Below are positions 1 to 8,477 of a DNA stretch of 64,000 nucleotides, piece after piece. The position numbers and the translations under genes were made by a program. The DNA lies in assembly GCF_041537905.1 (NCBI RefSeq), contig NZ_JBGRUO010000007.1, positions 162,911-226,910 on the forward strand, written 5' to 3'. The number at the start of each line of letters is the position of its first letter. Positions within the stretch are counted from its first letter, which is position 1. The notes under the pieces are model-generated. The model searched no databases and was not told the origin of the DNA. It saw only the letters and a list, made by a program, of their open reading frames with translations. This DNA is from Ruegeria_C sp041537905. Lineage in GTDB: Bacteria; Pseudomonadota; Alphaproteobacteria; Rhodobacterales; Rhodobacteraceae.

Positions 1-101
1 AAGTGATTTACGTGTCATGATCCATCCGGTCATTTTGGGGATGTCAAAGTCTGTCAAGGAAACGACAATAGTGAACATCCACTGAACTGGAAAGCTGGTT
101 G

Positions 102-129
102 AAGGTGCGGAACAGGTGTTCCGCACCTT
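102..129 (-). terminator. Hairpin terminator downstream of the crotonase gene
   Basis: A perfect 12-bp inverted repeat (AAGGTGCGGAAC and GTTCCGCACCTT) with a 4-base loop lies seven bases past the stop codon of the minus-strand crotonase gene. It lacks a long T-run on the minus strand, so it is a hairpin terminator or a transcript-end stabiliser rather than a textbook intrinsic terminator. Bases 1-101 hold nothing I can recognise. Confidence 0.6.
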
Positions 130-135
130 TCGGGT

Positions 136-927
136 TTATTTGCCCTTAAAGGGGTAAGCGGGCCGGGGTTGGCCGCTTTTTACGGCATTGATCGCGCCGA
201 CGAGGCTACCTTGAGCGTCCTCGGTATGCAGCATTTTACCAGCCATTTCTGGCATCATGGCGTCCGCCTTTTCGATCCCACCGGTGGACCAGGCACGCAT
301 CAGTTTCTTATGCGTAGCATGGGCTTTGGTCGGGCCGTTGCCCAGTTTCTGTACCCACTTTTCAGCAGCAGCGCCGAGTTCGCTTGCAGGGACCACCTCG
401 TTGATCAGGCCATAGGTCAGCGCGTCTTCCGCCCCAACCAGTTCCGCCGTCAGCGCCCATTGCATGGCGCGCGTCCGGCCGACACGTTCCGCCACGCGCT
501 GCACGCCGCCGAGGAAGGTGAACACACCAACGGTTGCTTCGGGGTGGCCAAATTTGGCGTCGTCTGCCGCGATGATGATGTCGCCGCGCAATGCAAGCTC
601 GAAAGCGCCGCCCATGCAGTGACCCTGGATGGCAAAGACGATCGGGAAGGGCAGGTCTTCAAACGCATTCACCAGCGGCAAACCCTGCGCCATCATGGCC
701 GAGAACGCTTCTTCGCTGACGCCATCCCAGTTGGTGACATCGCCGCCAAAGCCGAAATCGGGGCCGTTTGCCTTGACCAGCAGAACACGGGTATCGTCGC
801 GCCCCATCATGTCCTGAATGGCGGCGCCAAACGCTGCCATAACTTCGTTTCCCAGTCTGTTCTGGGGCGGGTTGTCGATGGTGATTTGCGCGAAACCGCC
901 TTCGTTAGTGTATTCAAGTGCAGGCAT
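136..927 (-). CDS. Enoyl-CoA hydratase/isomerase (crotonase) family protein
   Basis: A crotonase-fold protein of 263 residues. It shows the CoA-binding and oxyanion region (IQGHCMGGAFELAL) and the following GDIIIAADDAKFGHPE segment typical of the family, then VGAEDALTYGLINEVVP. I start it at the ATG at 927, which has GGAGGA nine bases upstream; a start 21 bases further upstream is possible but has no ribosome-binding site. The expected second acidic residue after the PEATVG segment is not obvious, so hydratase versus another crotonase reaction (isomerase, hydrolase) cannot be decided. Neighbouring thiolase and 3-hydroxyacyl-CoA dehydrogenase genes on the same strand suggest a beta-oxidation-like pathway for an acyl-CoA of unknown structure. 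Confidence 0.85.
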   Translation of the reverse strand: MPALEYTNEGGFAQITIDNPPQNRLGNEVMAAFGAAIQDMMGRDDTRVLLVKANGPDFGFGGDVTNWDGVSEEAFSAMMAQGLPLVNAFEDLPFPIVFAIQGHCMGGAFELALRGDIIIAADDAKFGHPEATVGVFTFLGGVQRVAERVGRTRAMQWALTAELVGAEDALTYGLINEVVPASELGAAAEKWVQKLGNGPTKAHATHKKLMRAWSTGGIEKADAMMPEMAGKMLHTEDAQGSLVGAINAVKSGQPRPAYPFKGK

Positions 928-1039
928 CTTATTCCTCCGGTTTAACACTTTCGGCGGGCCTAGCAGTTTTGGTATTGTAATGCAACCATCGCTTTGCTAA
1001 TGCATACGAAATTCTGTGCAAAGAAGAAGGAGCGTAGTC

Positions 1040-1909
1040 ATGTCATCCGTTGATCGGTCTGTTGTTGTTACGGGTGTGTCCACCGGGTTGGGGCATGCCA
1101 TCGCATCTGATCTGATGCGAAACGGGTTTCATGTCTTTGGGAGCGTGCGAAAGCCGGAAGATGCAAACCGACTCTCGGCCGAGTTCCAGGACCGCTTCAC
1201 GCCGTTGATTTTCGATGTCACCGATGCGGAGGCTATCCAAGTTGCTGCGGATCAGGTGGCCAAAGCCCTGAATGGGCGCACTTTGGCCGGTCTGGTGAAT
1301 AATGCCGGCGTCGCGGTGGCAGGGCCTTTGCGCTATTTGCCCGTGGACGAGCTGAAGTTTCAGTTTGATGTGAATGTGTATGGGCTGCTGCGTGTGTCCC
1401 AGGCTTTCATCCCTCTTCTTGGCGCCGATCCCGCGTTTTCGGGCGCGCCCGGTCGGATCATCAACATGAGCTCGGTGCACGGCGAAATCGCGATGCCGAT
1501 TTTTGGACCCTACTCCATGTCAAAGCATGCAGTAGAGGCGTTCTCGGGCGCGTTGCGGCGTGAGCTTCTAGGCCATGGGATCGACGTCGTGACCGTGGGA
1601 CCTGGTGCCGTAAAGACCCCGATCTGGCAAAAGTCAGATAACCTCGACATCGAACAATACAAAGGGACGGAATACTACGACACCTTTGTAGGCATCCGGT
1701 CCGCGGCCAAGCAATTGGGCGAAACGGGTCTTGAACCTTCTGAGGTATCGGGAAAGGTCGTGGATATTCTTGAAGGCAAAGAAAAGGGAACCCGCTTTGC
1801 GGTTGTTGCCAAATACCTTGCTGACTGGCTACTTCCCCGGATTCTGCCGCAGCGGTTGGTCGACAAGAAAATGACACAGCGTATGGGCTTTCCTTCAAGC
1901 TATCGCTGA
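1040..1909 (+). CDS. Short-chain dehydrogenase/reductase (SDR)
   Basis: A classical SDR of 289 residues. The nucleotide-binding glycine motif TGVSTGLG sits at about residues 11-18, the NNAG motif at about 87-90, the catalytic serine in the INMSS segment near 144-145, and the catalytic pair in YSMSK (Tyr158, Lys162). The ATG at 1040 is preceded by AAGGAG; the longer frame from a GTG at 1016 has no such site. The gene is divergent from the crotonase gene and ends in a strong terminator, so it is probably transcribed alone. Substrate is unknown; a hydroxyacyl or steroid-like alcohol would suit the neighbourhood but this is inference. Confidence 0.88.
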   Translation: MSSVDRSVVVTGVSTGLGHAIASDLMRNGFHVFGSVRKPEDANRLSAEFQDRFTPLIFDVTDAEAIQVAADQVAKALNGRTLAGLVNNAGVAVAGPLRYLPVDELKFQFDVNVYGLLRVSQAFIPLLGADPAFSGAPGRIINMSSVHGEIAMPIFGPYSMSKHAVEAFSGALRRELLGHGIDVVTVGPGAVKTPIWQKSDNLDIEQYKGTEYYDTFVGIRSAAKQLGETGLEPSEVSGKVVDILEGKEKGTRFAVVAKYLADWLLPRILPQRLVDKKMTQRMGFPSSYR

Positions 1910-1952
1910 GGCTCTGATACGCAGGGCGGCTCTTAGAATGTTTCAAGTCAGA

Positions 1953-1976
1953 CGGCCCGGACAATTGTCCGGGCCG
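1953..1976 (+). terminator. Intrinsic terminator after the SDR gene
   Basis: A perfect 24-base palindrome (CGGCCCGGACAA and its complement) is followed within a few bases by GTTTTT, the layout of a rho-independent terminator for the plus-strand SDR gene. Confidence 0.8.
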
Positions 1977-2107
1977 TTGCGTTTTTGGGTGTCAGAAATG
2001 TGCGTCTTTGTCCGCCTCGTGAAATTGTGCGCGGTCCATCGCTAGGCACCCGTTTGTGAATTTTGGCGTGATTGGCGCTGCGCCAACATGGGCGCAGCTT
2101 TTCCGTT

Positions 2108-3289
2108 TTATGTGCGCTCGACAATCACAGCGATGCCCTGTCCGCCGCCAATACACATAGTGGCAAGGCCATAGCGCCCCTGAATGCGCTGCAACTCGTG
2201 CAGCAATTTGACAAGGATGATTGTCCCCGATCCACCGATGGGGTGACCCAGCGCAACGGCACCGCCATTGGGGTTCACCTTGTCCGAGGATAGGTCCAGA
2301 TCTTGGGAAACCGCGCAAGCCTGGGCCGCAAAGGCTTCGTTGCTTTCGATCACATCCAGATCCGACACGCTCAGCCCGGCTCGCTGCAGGGCCTGCCGAG
2401 TTGCCGGAACCGGCCCCATGCCCATGATTTCAGGGGCCACACCGCCCAGACCATAGGACACGATACGCGCCAGAGGCTTCGCGCCCTTGGCCGTCATCTT
2501 CTCTTCGGACATCAGGGTCACGGCGGCGGCACCATCGTTGATGCCGCTGGCATTCCCGGCGGTCACGCTTCCGTCTTTGCGGAATGCGGGGCGCAGACTG
2601 GCCAGACCTTCCATCGTGATGTCCGCGCGGACGTGCTCATCCGTGTCAAAAACAAATTCCTTGCGCCCGCGCTTGATCGTCATCGGCAGGATTTGCTCCT
2701 TGAAGCGGCCTTCCTCGATGGCTTTGCTCGCGCGGCGATGGGATTCCAATGCAAAGGCGTCCTGCGCTTCGCGGCCGATCCCCTTGCGGTCCGCGATGTT
2801 CTCGGCGGTCATGCCCATATGGCCGTTGCCGAAGGGGTCTGTCAGACCCCCGATCATCATATCCAGCGCTTTTACATCACCCATTTTCTGGCCATGCCGA
2901 GCCTGTGTGATCAGGTGTCCGGCCCGGCTCATGCACTCCGCGCCGCCCGCCAGCACCACATCCGCATTGCCCAGCATGACCTGCTCCGCCCCGCTGACAA
3001 CGGCCTGAAGGCCCGATCCGCACAACCGGTTCAGTGTCAGCGCTGGCGAGGTTTCGGGCACGCCAGCGCGGATCGCGACAACCCGGCTGATGTACATGTC
3101 CTCGGGATGTGAGTGCATGACATTGCCCAGCACGGTCTGTTCGACATCCTGCGCTTTGATCCCGGCGCGGTTGATGGCTTCGGCCGCAACTGCGGTGCCA
3201 AGATCGCAGGGGGACTGGCCCGAAAGCGATCCAGCAAATGTCCCGACGGCCGTTCGGACGCCGGATGTAATGTAGACAGACTTGGTCAT
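2108..3289 (-). CDS. Acetyl-CoA C-acyltransferase (thiolase)
   Basis: A thiolase of 393 residues, the usual family length. The nucleophilic cysteine is Cys90 in NRLCGSGLQA, the catalytic His349 lies in GHPIGGSG and the second cysteine, Cys379, in MCIGGGQG. The enzyme would cleave a 3-ketoacyl-CoA with CoA, or run the reverse condensation, in the cytoplasm. The ATG at 3289 has AAGGAAA upstream. It lies downstream of a TetR gene and a 3-hydroxyacyl-CoA dehydrogenase gene on the same strand, so the three probably supply consecutive steps and a local repressor. Degradative versus biosynthetic direction cannot be told from sequence. Confidence 0.92.
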   Translation of the reverse strand: MTKSVYITSGVRTAVGTFAGSLSGQSPCDLGTAVAAEAINRAGIKAQDVEQTVLGNVMHSHPEDMYISRVVAIRAGVPETSPALTLNRLCGSGLQAVVSGAEQVMLGNADVVLAGGAECMSRAGHLITQARHGQKMGDVKALDMMIGGLTDPFGNGHMGMTAENIADRKGIGREAQDAFALESHRRASKAIEEGRFKEQILPMTIKRGRKEFVFDTDEHVRADITMEGLASLRPAFRKDGSVTAGNASGINDGAAAVTLMSEEKMTAKGAKPLARIVSYGLGGVAPEIMGMGPVPATRQALQRAGLSVSDLDVIESNEAFAAQACAVSQDLDLSSDKVNPNGGAVALGHPIGGSGTIILVKLLHELQRIQGRYGLATMCIGGGQGIAVIVERT

Positions 3290-3342
3290 GATGTTTCCTT
3301 AGGTTGCAACGCAGGCATCGGGCTAGGCCCGCACCGAGCGCG

Positions 3343-4044
3343 TCAGTTTACAGACGATTCTCCACGAAGCTGGTCCAGCGGCAGGCAGGCCGCGCGTACA
3401 AAATGCTGTACGGTGCGAACATATTCCGACACCGAGACACCCCGCTTGCGGTATTTGGCACGCTTGACGTACCAGTCCTGCAAAAGCGGTTTGATCAACG
3501 ACGGCAGCAAGGGCGACACATCCTCGCGCAGCAACCCTTGCTCTTGGGCGCGGAAGATGACATCGGCAAAAATCTCTTCGGTCATGATTTCGCTGTTGAT
3601 CGCGATTTTCCGCTCCTTTGGCGGAAAGCTCTTGGCTTCCATGAAAGAAAAGGCGAACCACGCAAGCATCTCTTCGGTCAGGCGGATATGCGCTTCGATT
3701 AGCCAATCCAGATGGGCAATGGGGTCATCCGTCACCTCAGCCGGCGGGTTGTTCAGAACATCACCGACCGAGGTCGTCACCTGGGTCAGGATCATGTTCA
3801 GAAGGGTCGTCTTGCTGTCGAAATAGGCATAAAGCCCTCCCATCGACATCCCGGCCTCTTTCGACAAGTCCCGTAGCGACATGGCTTGAAACCCTTTGCC
3901 GTTGGACAGTTTCAGGGCCGCTTCGATAATGACGGTGAGGTTCTTGATGGCAATACCCGGCTTTCGAACCGAGATCGTATCGCTGTTATGCGCAAGGATT
4001 GATCGGCACAAGGCCTCGGACGAATGTTGCTTAGTGGTCAACAC
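3343..4044 (-). CDS. TetR/AcrR-family transcriptional regulator
   Basis: A 233-residue TetR-type regulator. The N-terminal helix-turn-helix is clear (FQAMSLRDLSKEAGMSMG followed by LYAYFDSKTTLL), preceded by an unusually long leader of about 40 residues. The start is a GTG at 4044 with AAGGAGA seven bases upstream. It sits between the thiolase and 3-hydroxyacyl-CoA dehydrogenase genes on the same strand, so it is a good candidate for the local repressor, with an acyl-CoA as likely effector as in the FadR/PaaR-type TetR regulators; the effector is inference. The C-terminal ligand domain is too divergent for me to assign a subfamily. Confidence 0.85.
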   Translation of the reverse strand: MLTTKQHSSEALCRSILAHNSDTISVRKPGIAIKNLTVIIEAALKLSNGKGFQAMSLRDLSKEAGMSMGGLYAYFDSKTTLLNMILTQVTTSVGDVLNNPPAEVTDDPIAHLDWLIEAHIRLTEEMLAWFAFSFMEAKSFPPKERKIAINSEIMTEEIFADVIFRAQEQGLLREDVSPLLPSLIKPLLQDWYVKRAKYRKRGVSVSEYVRTVQHFVRAACLPLDQLRGESSVN

Positions 4045-4154
4045 TTGGGATCTCCTTCGAAACTCCGAACTTTACCGAGAGGTGATTTGCACTCTGAACG
4101 GCAAAGGGTATGTCCCATTCTGGATATCGGGCGCTCGCTCGCATGGCAACCTGA

Positions 4155-5249
4155 TCAGGCAAACACCGTGTTCAGCGCCGACTGCGGTAGGGTCATCTGA
4201 TATGCTTTGGCGATGTCTGATACGAGCTGAGTTACGCGGTCCCGGCCAAGTTCCTTCATGAGTGCAACAGGCGGGCGTTCAAATCGCAGGGCCAGCCGGG
4301 CTCCTTTGTCGAAATCGCTGGGCGCTGCGACATTCTCTTCAATGGCCTGGAGAACCGGAAAAAATACAGCACCCATAAGGCGATCTCGGATAATCTGGGC
4401 CTGAATTTCGGTAAGCTCATCCGCTTCGGATGCAATAGGCCAGTTTTCTTCCGTTGCGCCAACGCGCTTCAGACCGTCTGCCGGCTCGTAGAATGGGCCC
4501 AACCCTGACAGGTTCTGCACAGCGTTCAGATTGATGCGGGGCTTGATGATGTTCATCACGGCAAAAGGACCCAGCGCCAGCCCAAAGGTGTCGCAGGCGA
4601 TCTGATCGATCTGCGCAGTATTGGCCAGGCCATCATCCAGAATGCGAACGGCCTCATTCGTATATGGGCAAAAGAATCTGTTGATTGCAAAGCCACTGGC
4701 GTCTTTGCACTGAATGGTCGTCTTGGCCGTATCTTCCAGAAAAGCTGACGCACTGCTGAGGACATCTGGGCTGGTGTCTTGACCTGCGATAAGTTCCACG
4801 ATCGGGTTGATTTCGGCCGGGCTGAAATAGTGCAGGCCCAGGAACCGCTCGGGATTCGGCAGGGCGCTGGCGAGGTCGGACAGGCGCAGGGCGCTGGTGT
4901 TTGTAGCAACAATCGTGTCTGCGCCGAGATGTCCCGAGAGCTTCTCGAACAGGTCGCGCTTGACCTGGAGGTCCTCGAAGATGGCTTCGATGATCAAATC
5001 GGCACCGCTCGTGTCGCCTATGTCCTGGGATACGCTCAGGCAGGACAGGGCATGGCTCGCGTCTTCAATACGCATCTGCGCTTTTTCAACCTTGCGATCA
5101 AAGAAGCGCGTTATGCGTTTTTGCATCGCGGCCAACCCGTCCGCGTTGGTGTCTATCACGCGCGTTTTAAGCCCAGCGGCCATGCAACTGATGGCAATCC
5201 CACCACCCATAGTCCCTGCGCCGATAATCGAAACGGATTGAATTTTCAT
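4155..5249 (-). CDS. 3-Hydroxyacyl-CoA dehydrogenase
   Basis: A stand-alone 3-hydroxyacyl-CoA dehydrogenase of 364 residues, oxidising 3-hydroxyacyl-CoA to 3-ketoacyl-CoA with NAD+. The Rossmann motif GAGTMGGG is at residues 10-17. The catalytic residues line up with the family: Ser119, His140 and Glu152 (GLHYFSPAEINPIVELI) and Asn190, with the His-Glu spacing of 12 seen in mammalian HADH. The ATG at 5249 follows a GGGAGG site. There is no fused crotonase domain, unlike FadB. The C-terminal tail resembles a partial second 3HCDH domain. With the thiolase downstream it forms a beta-oxidation pair. Confidence 0.92.
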   Translation of the reverse strand: MKIQSVSIIGAGTMGGGIAISCMAAGLKTRVIDTNADGLAAMQKRITRFFDRKVEKAQMRIEDASHALSCLSVSQDIGDTSGADLIIEAIFEDLQVKRDLFEKLSGHLGADTIVATNTSALRLSDLASALPNPERFLGLHYFSPAEINPIVELIAGQDTSPDVLSSASAFLEDTAKTTIQCKDASGFAINRFFCPYTNEAVRILDDGLANTAQIDQIACDTFGLALGPFAVMNIIKPRINLNAVQNLSGLGPFYEPADGLKRVGATEENWPIASEADELTEIQAQIIRDRLMGAVFFPVLQAIEENVAAPSDFDKGARLALRFERPPVALMKELGRDRVTQLVSDIAKAYQMTLPQSALNTVFA

Positions 5250-5435
5250 GAGTGCCTCCCTCAGTGTTCGCCCTGATTATCGAACGAACGCTCGTTTTGC
5301 AAGTGGCGTTCATTGCGCCTGCTGACTTGCACTCCTGCTCAAGACCTGGAGAGTTACCGCGCAACAGCCCGTGGCGGCGGTATGTCGTGACTTAGCTGTC
5401 CCGCCAGCGCGCCTGCAATGCGGGCTCGCGTTGGA

Positions 5436-6251
5436 TCAATTGCTCGTGTTACCCAAGGTTCTGTCCAGCCGCCAGGCGAGCAGGTCAATCCTGTCTTGTC
5501 CAAAGAAGGGCTCGCCGTTGAAGACCATCAGGGGAACGCCCCAATGACCGCTGCTGCCCAGAGCTTGTTGATTGTTTTCGATCTCAGCGCTGATATCGCT
5601 TAGGTGTTCGTTCGTGTATTCGTCGAAGAGAGCGGGATTGAGACCACACGCGATCGTCACCTGATCCAGATCATGTATCCAGTCGGCGCTCTGGGCAAAC
5701 AGAAGATTCGACAACGCTTCGACATATTGAAGCCCGCATCCGAAACGGTGCGCCACGACGCATCGTCCTGTCAGGGCAATCGCTCGGGCTTCGTTTGTCG
5801 CGGGATCCGGGGTTAGCGGATCCGGGTCGGGACGGGAGAAAGGATAGCCCAGCATGTCAGCCACCCGCGCAGCGTCCATGTAGTTGTACTGATGTTTCAC
5901 ATGATTTTTCGGATCATGAACGACCGGGCTCCGCAGCGCGAGCGGCAGCACCGGGCGCAGGTTGATTTGATGGCGGCGGCCAAGTTCCCGCAGGCGGGCT
6001 ATGGCAAGATAACAGAACGGCGAACGGACGGACCAAAAAAGATCGATCGCCTGTGTCGAGGCACGTGTCTGAGAACTACTGTATTCCATCTCGATAAGGC
6101 TTCGGTTTTCAGATCGCTCGCGCGCTTTTCCAAGGTCATTCGGCGTGACTTCGGACCGTCCGCCTTTATGGCTGGCGCGTTTTTCTTGCGATGATTTGGA
6201 CACGCCTTTGATAGCTGCAAGGTTTCGCTTCAGCAAGAGTTTGAGCCCCAT
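5436..6251 (-). CDS. DsbA-fold protein, 2-hydroxychromene-2-carboxylate isomerase-like
   Basis: A 271-residue protein with a thioredoxin/DsbA fold of the kappa-GST/2-hydroxychromene-2-carboxylate isomerase type. The strand-turn IDLFWSVRSPFCYLA at about residue 68 has Ser-Pro where the redox DsbA proteins have CxxC, and the C-terminal GSSGHWGVPLMVFNGEPFFGQDRID segment carries the cis-proline loop (GVP). The basic, unstructured N-terminus of about 60 residues begins MGLK; a second ATG at 6089 would remove most of it and neither start has a convincing ribosome-binding site. It may isomerise or conjugate with glutathione in aromatic breakdown; the substrate is unknown. Confidence 0.75.
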   Translation of the reverse strand: MGLKLLLKRNLAAIKGVSKSSQEKRASHKGGRSEVTPNDLGKARERSENRSLIEMEYSSSQTRASTQAIDLFWSVRSPFCYLAIARLRELGRRHQINLRPVLPLALRSPVVHDPKNHVKHQYNYMDAARVADMLGYPFSRPDPDPLTPDPATNEARAIALTGRCVVAHRFGCGLQYVEALSNLLFAQSADWIHDLDQVTIACGLNPALFDEYTNEHLSDISAEIENNQQALGSSGHWGVPLMVFNGEPFFGQDRIDLLAWRLDRTLGNTSN

Positions 6252-6292
6252 GATCGGCTGATAGGTTATCTTGATAAAAGCGACCGTTTCTA

Positions 6293-7168
6293 TCAGGTGC
6301 GAATGAACTCGGGAACACCCAGCGTCTCAGCTAGGCGCTGGGTTTCACGAAGCACCAGATCTATGTTGCTGTCGCGGACGGTCGGCAAAATCTGCCGCGC
6401 GCGCCTGACCACGTCATAGTCCAAGGTTGCGGTGATCAATTCTTCGCCATCGCCTGCAACTGCAAGCTCATTGCCAAATGCGTCGATGATACGCGAGCCA
6501 CCCCAGAAATGGAGGTCATGTTCGGTTCCGGTCCGATTGACCATAATGACCGGAGCGCCATACATCATCGCATAAAACCGGCATGTCACAGCCCAACCGC
6601 TGGGATTGTCGAAATCGGCGCCAACGGCTTCAATGCCGGAACTCACCGGACAGAGCAGCATCGTGCTGCCATGCAGAAAGGCCAGATGCGCCAGCGCGGG
6701 GTTCCAAACATCCGCACAGATCAGCAATCCCGCGTTCCAGCGATCAACCACCGGAAATGTCTCTACAAACCGGCCAGCGGCATAGTGTTTTCCTTCTTCC
6801 AGTTTGCCGTAGTTCGGGATGTTGATCTTTCGGTGCAGGTGAACAAGTTTGCCATCTTTCAACACGGCCGCCGAATTGTAGAATTGCGCGGCAGGTCCCT
6901 CTTCTATGAAGCCAACGGTCACCGCCATTGGGCCTGCGGCCTCTGCCAGTTTCCTGAGCCGCGCGTCCTGACGGTCCATTGCGGCTCCTAGCAGGTTTTT
7001 CGGGCCGTAGTGACCAGTGAGGGACAGTTCTGGAAACACCAGCAAATCCAAATCTGCCACGCGCCCTTTTTCTATCCAGTCAAGATGAATGTCGATGTTG
7101 ACGCCAACGTCCCCGATTGCACTGGCAAACTGAGCTGCACCAACTGTCAATTTTTCCACTGCCAACAT
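6293..7168 (-). CDS. Carbon-nitrogen hydrolase (nitrilase superfamily)
   Basis: A 291-residue nitrilase-superfamily enzyme with the complete catalytic triad: Glu47 in VFPELSLTG, Lys114 in HRKINIPNYG and Cys151 in LLICADVWNP. Members hydrolyse amides, carbamoyl groups or nitriles in the cytoplasm; this length fits the omega-amidase, N-carbamoyl-amino-acid and aliphatic amidase branches better than true nitrilases. The ATG at 7168 has AAGGAG. It stands between the acyl-CoA gene block and the LysR gene of the methylamine block, so it could serve either. The 258 bases upstream to the LysR stop hold no gene I can support. Confidence 0.88.
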   Translation of the reverse strand: MLAVEKLTVGAAQFASAIGDVGVNIDIHLDWIEKGRVADLDLLVFPELSLTGHYGPKNLLGAAMDRQDARLRKLAEAAGPMAVTVGFIEEGPAAQFYNSAAVLKDGKLVHLHRKINIPNYGKLEEGKHYAAGRFVETFPVVDRWNAGLLICADVWNPALAHLAFLHGSTMLLCPVSSGIEAVGADFDNPSGWAVTCRFYAMMYGAPVIMVNRTGTEHDLHFWGGSRIIDAFGNELAVAGDGEELITATLDYDVVRRARQILPTVRDSNIDLVLRETQRLAETLGVPEFIRT

Positions 7169-7426
7169 TGACCTGCTCCTTCGACGATCCTGACCCTGCT
7201 CAGGCTTCGATCTACGATTGTCAGCTCAAGACAGATTGCCCACTCCCGACAACCGGTTGTGCAATTCCGCCAAACAACTCAGACCTGTCAGATCGCAGAT
7301 AGCCGCATTCCAGGCTTTGCAGCATTGGTCGGGCTGTTTCGTCCCAGCCCAATAAGCAGCTTCAAAGGTTGTTCCGGGGGCCGCGGTCGGTTGATGCGCT
7401 GCCCTGCGGTGGGCTTCCGCGTACGC

Positions 7427-8368
7427 TCAACCAGACTGGCATCGCCAGGGATCGGTTTCAGGCGCGGTATCAAGCTCGCTTCTGATCCGCGCGGTTCCCT
7501 TGATCAGAAAATCATGCAATTCGCGGGCAGGCTTTGAGTTCAGCAGGCTGGGGTCTGACAGCACGGTTACACGCCCTGTCTCACAACTGAGGCCGAAAGG
7601 GGCCACCAAGTGACCACTTCGCAATCTGGATCGCGCCAGAAGCGACGGCACGATGCCCACACCCAGTCCCCTCTCGGTCAACCTTATCGCCATACTGTAG
7701 GTATTTGACTGGTAATCTTCGGACAGTCTCATATGTGGCTGTCCGAGTTGAGCGGCGGCCAGATACCAGGCTTCCGGGCGTCCGAGGTTATGGATCAATC
7801 GCGACGCAGACAACTGGGACGGGGTTGTCAGAGGCAGGCCGTCCACACGAAAGTCCGGCGATGCGACGATGGCAAACCGGTCCTGCCACAAAACAAGCAG
7901 ATCGCGGGACAGCTTTTCGCTGGGCACATCGGTCACCACGATGTCTGCGACTTCCTGCACCTCGTCCTCCCAGATCCGGGCATGGATCGTGATTTGAACT
8001 TCTGGATGCAGGTCTGAAAACTGCGTCAGCAGGTCCGCCATCCATGTCTCTGCCGCTGAGATCGGGCAGGAAACCACGACCCGTTCCCGTCCCCGCCCCT
8101 TCAAGATGGCTTTGGTCGCCTGTTCGATGTTTTCGAGTGACTGTTGCACGCTGGGCAAATACGCCTTGCCCAGACTTGTCAGTGACAAGGAGCGCGGGTG
8201 GCGATTGAACAATGGCCCCCCGATAAACTGCTCCAACGCCCGCACGTGACCGCTGACCGCGGCTTGCGTCAGGTTCATCTCGGTAGCGGCATCCGTAAAA
8301 GACATGTGCCGGGCGGAAACCTCGAAGGATCGCAGGTAACTCAGTGGCGGAAGGTCTTTCATCGTCAC
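7427..8368 (-). CDS. LysR-family regulator, GcvA-like
   Basis: A LysR-type regulator of 311-313 residues. The N-terminal winged HTH (LRSFEVSARHMSFTDAATEM, then LTQAAVSGHVRALEQFIG) is of the GcvA/AmpR subgroup, followed by a substrate-binding domain. Translation may start at GTG 8368 or at ATG 8362; the Shine-Dalgarno signal is weak. The gene is transcribed divergently from the MttB-like gene, with about 110 bases between the start codons, the classic arrangement for a LysR activator and its target. It may therefore control the methylamine cluster, but that cluster also carries its own AraC-type regulator. Confidence 0.87.
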   Translation of the reverse strand: MTMKDLPPLSYLRSFEVSARHMSFTDAATEMNLTQAAVSGHVRALEQFIGGPLFNRHPRSLSLTSLGKAYLPSVQQSLENIEQATKAILKGRGRERVVVSCPISAAETWMADLLTQFSDLHPEVQITIHARIWEDEVQEVADIVVTDVPSEKLSRDLLVLWQDRFAIVASPDFRVDGLPLTTPSQLSASRLIHNLGRPEAWYLAAAQLGQPHMRLSEDYQSNTYSMAIRLTERGLGVGIVPSLLARSRLRSGHLVAPFGLSCETGRVTVLSDPSLLNSKPARELHDFLIKGTARIRSELDTAPETDPWRCQSG

Positions 8369-8477
8369 AACTCACTCATGACCTAAAATTTCTTTGGTCA
8401 TAGGGGTGATATTGCTCATGTGTCAACGCGCCGAAGCCAAGTTATTGGAGGGCGCATTCGAACGAGGGAGCGCAGCT

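Noticed and set aside
2078..2097. CTGCGCC/GGCGCAG hairpin followed by CTTTT past the thiolase gene
   Set aside because: The T-run is on the plus strand, where no gene needs it since the SDR gene already has a terminator, so I did not count it as one.
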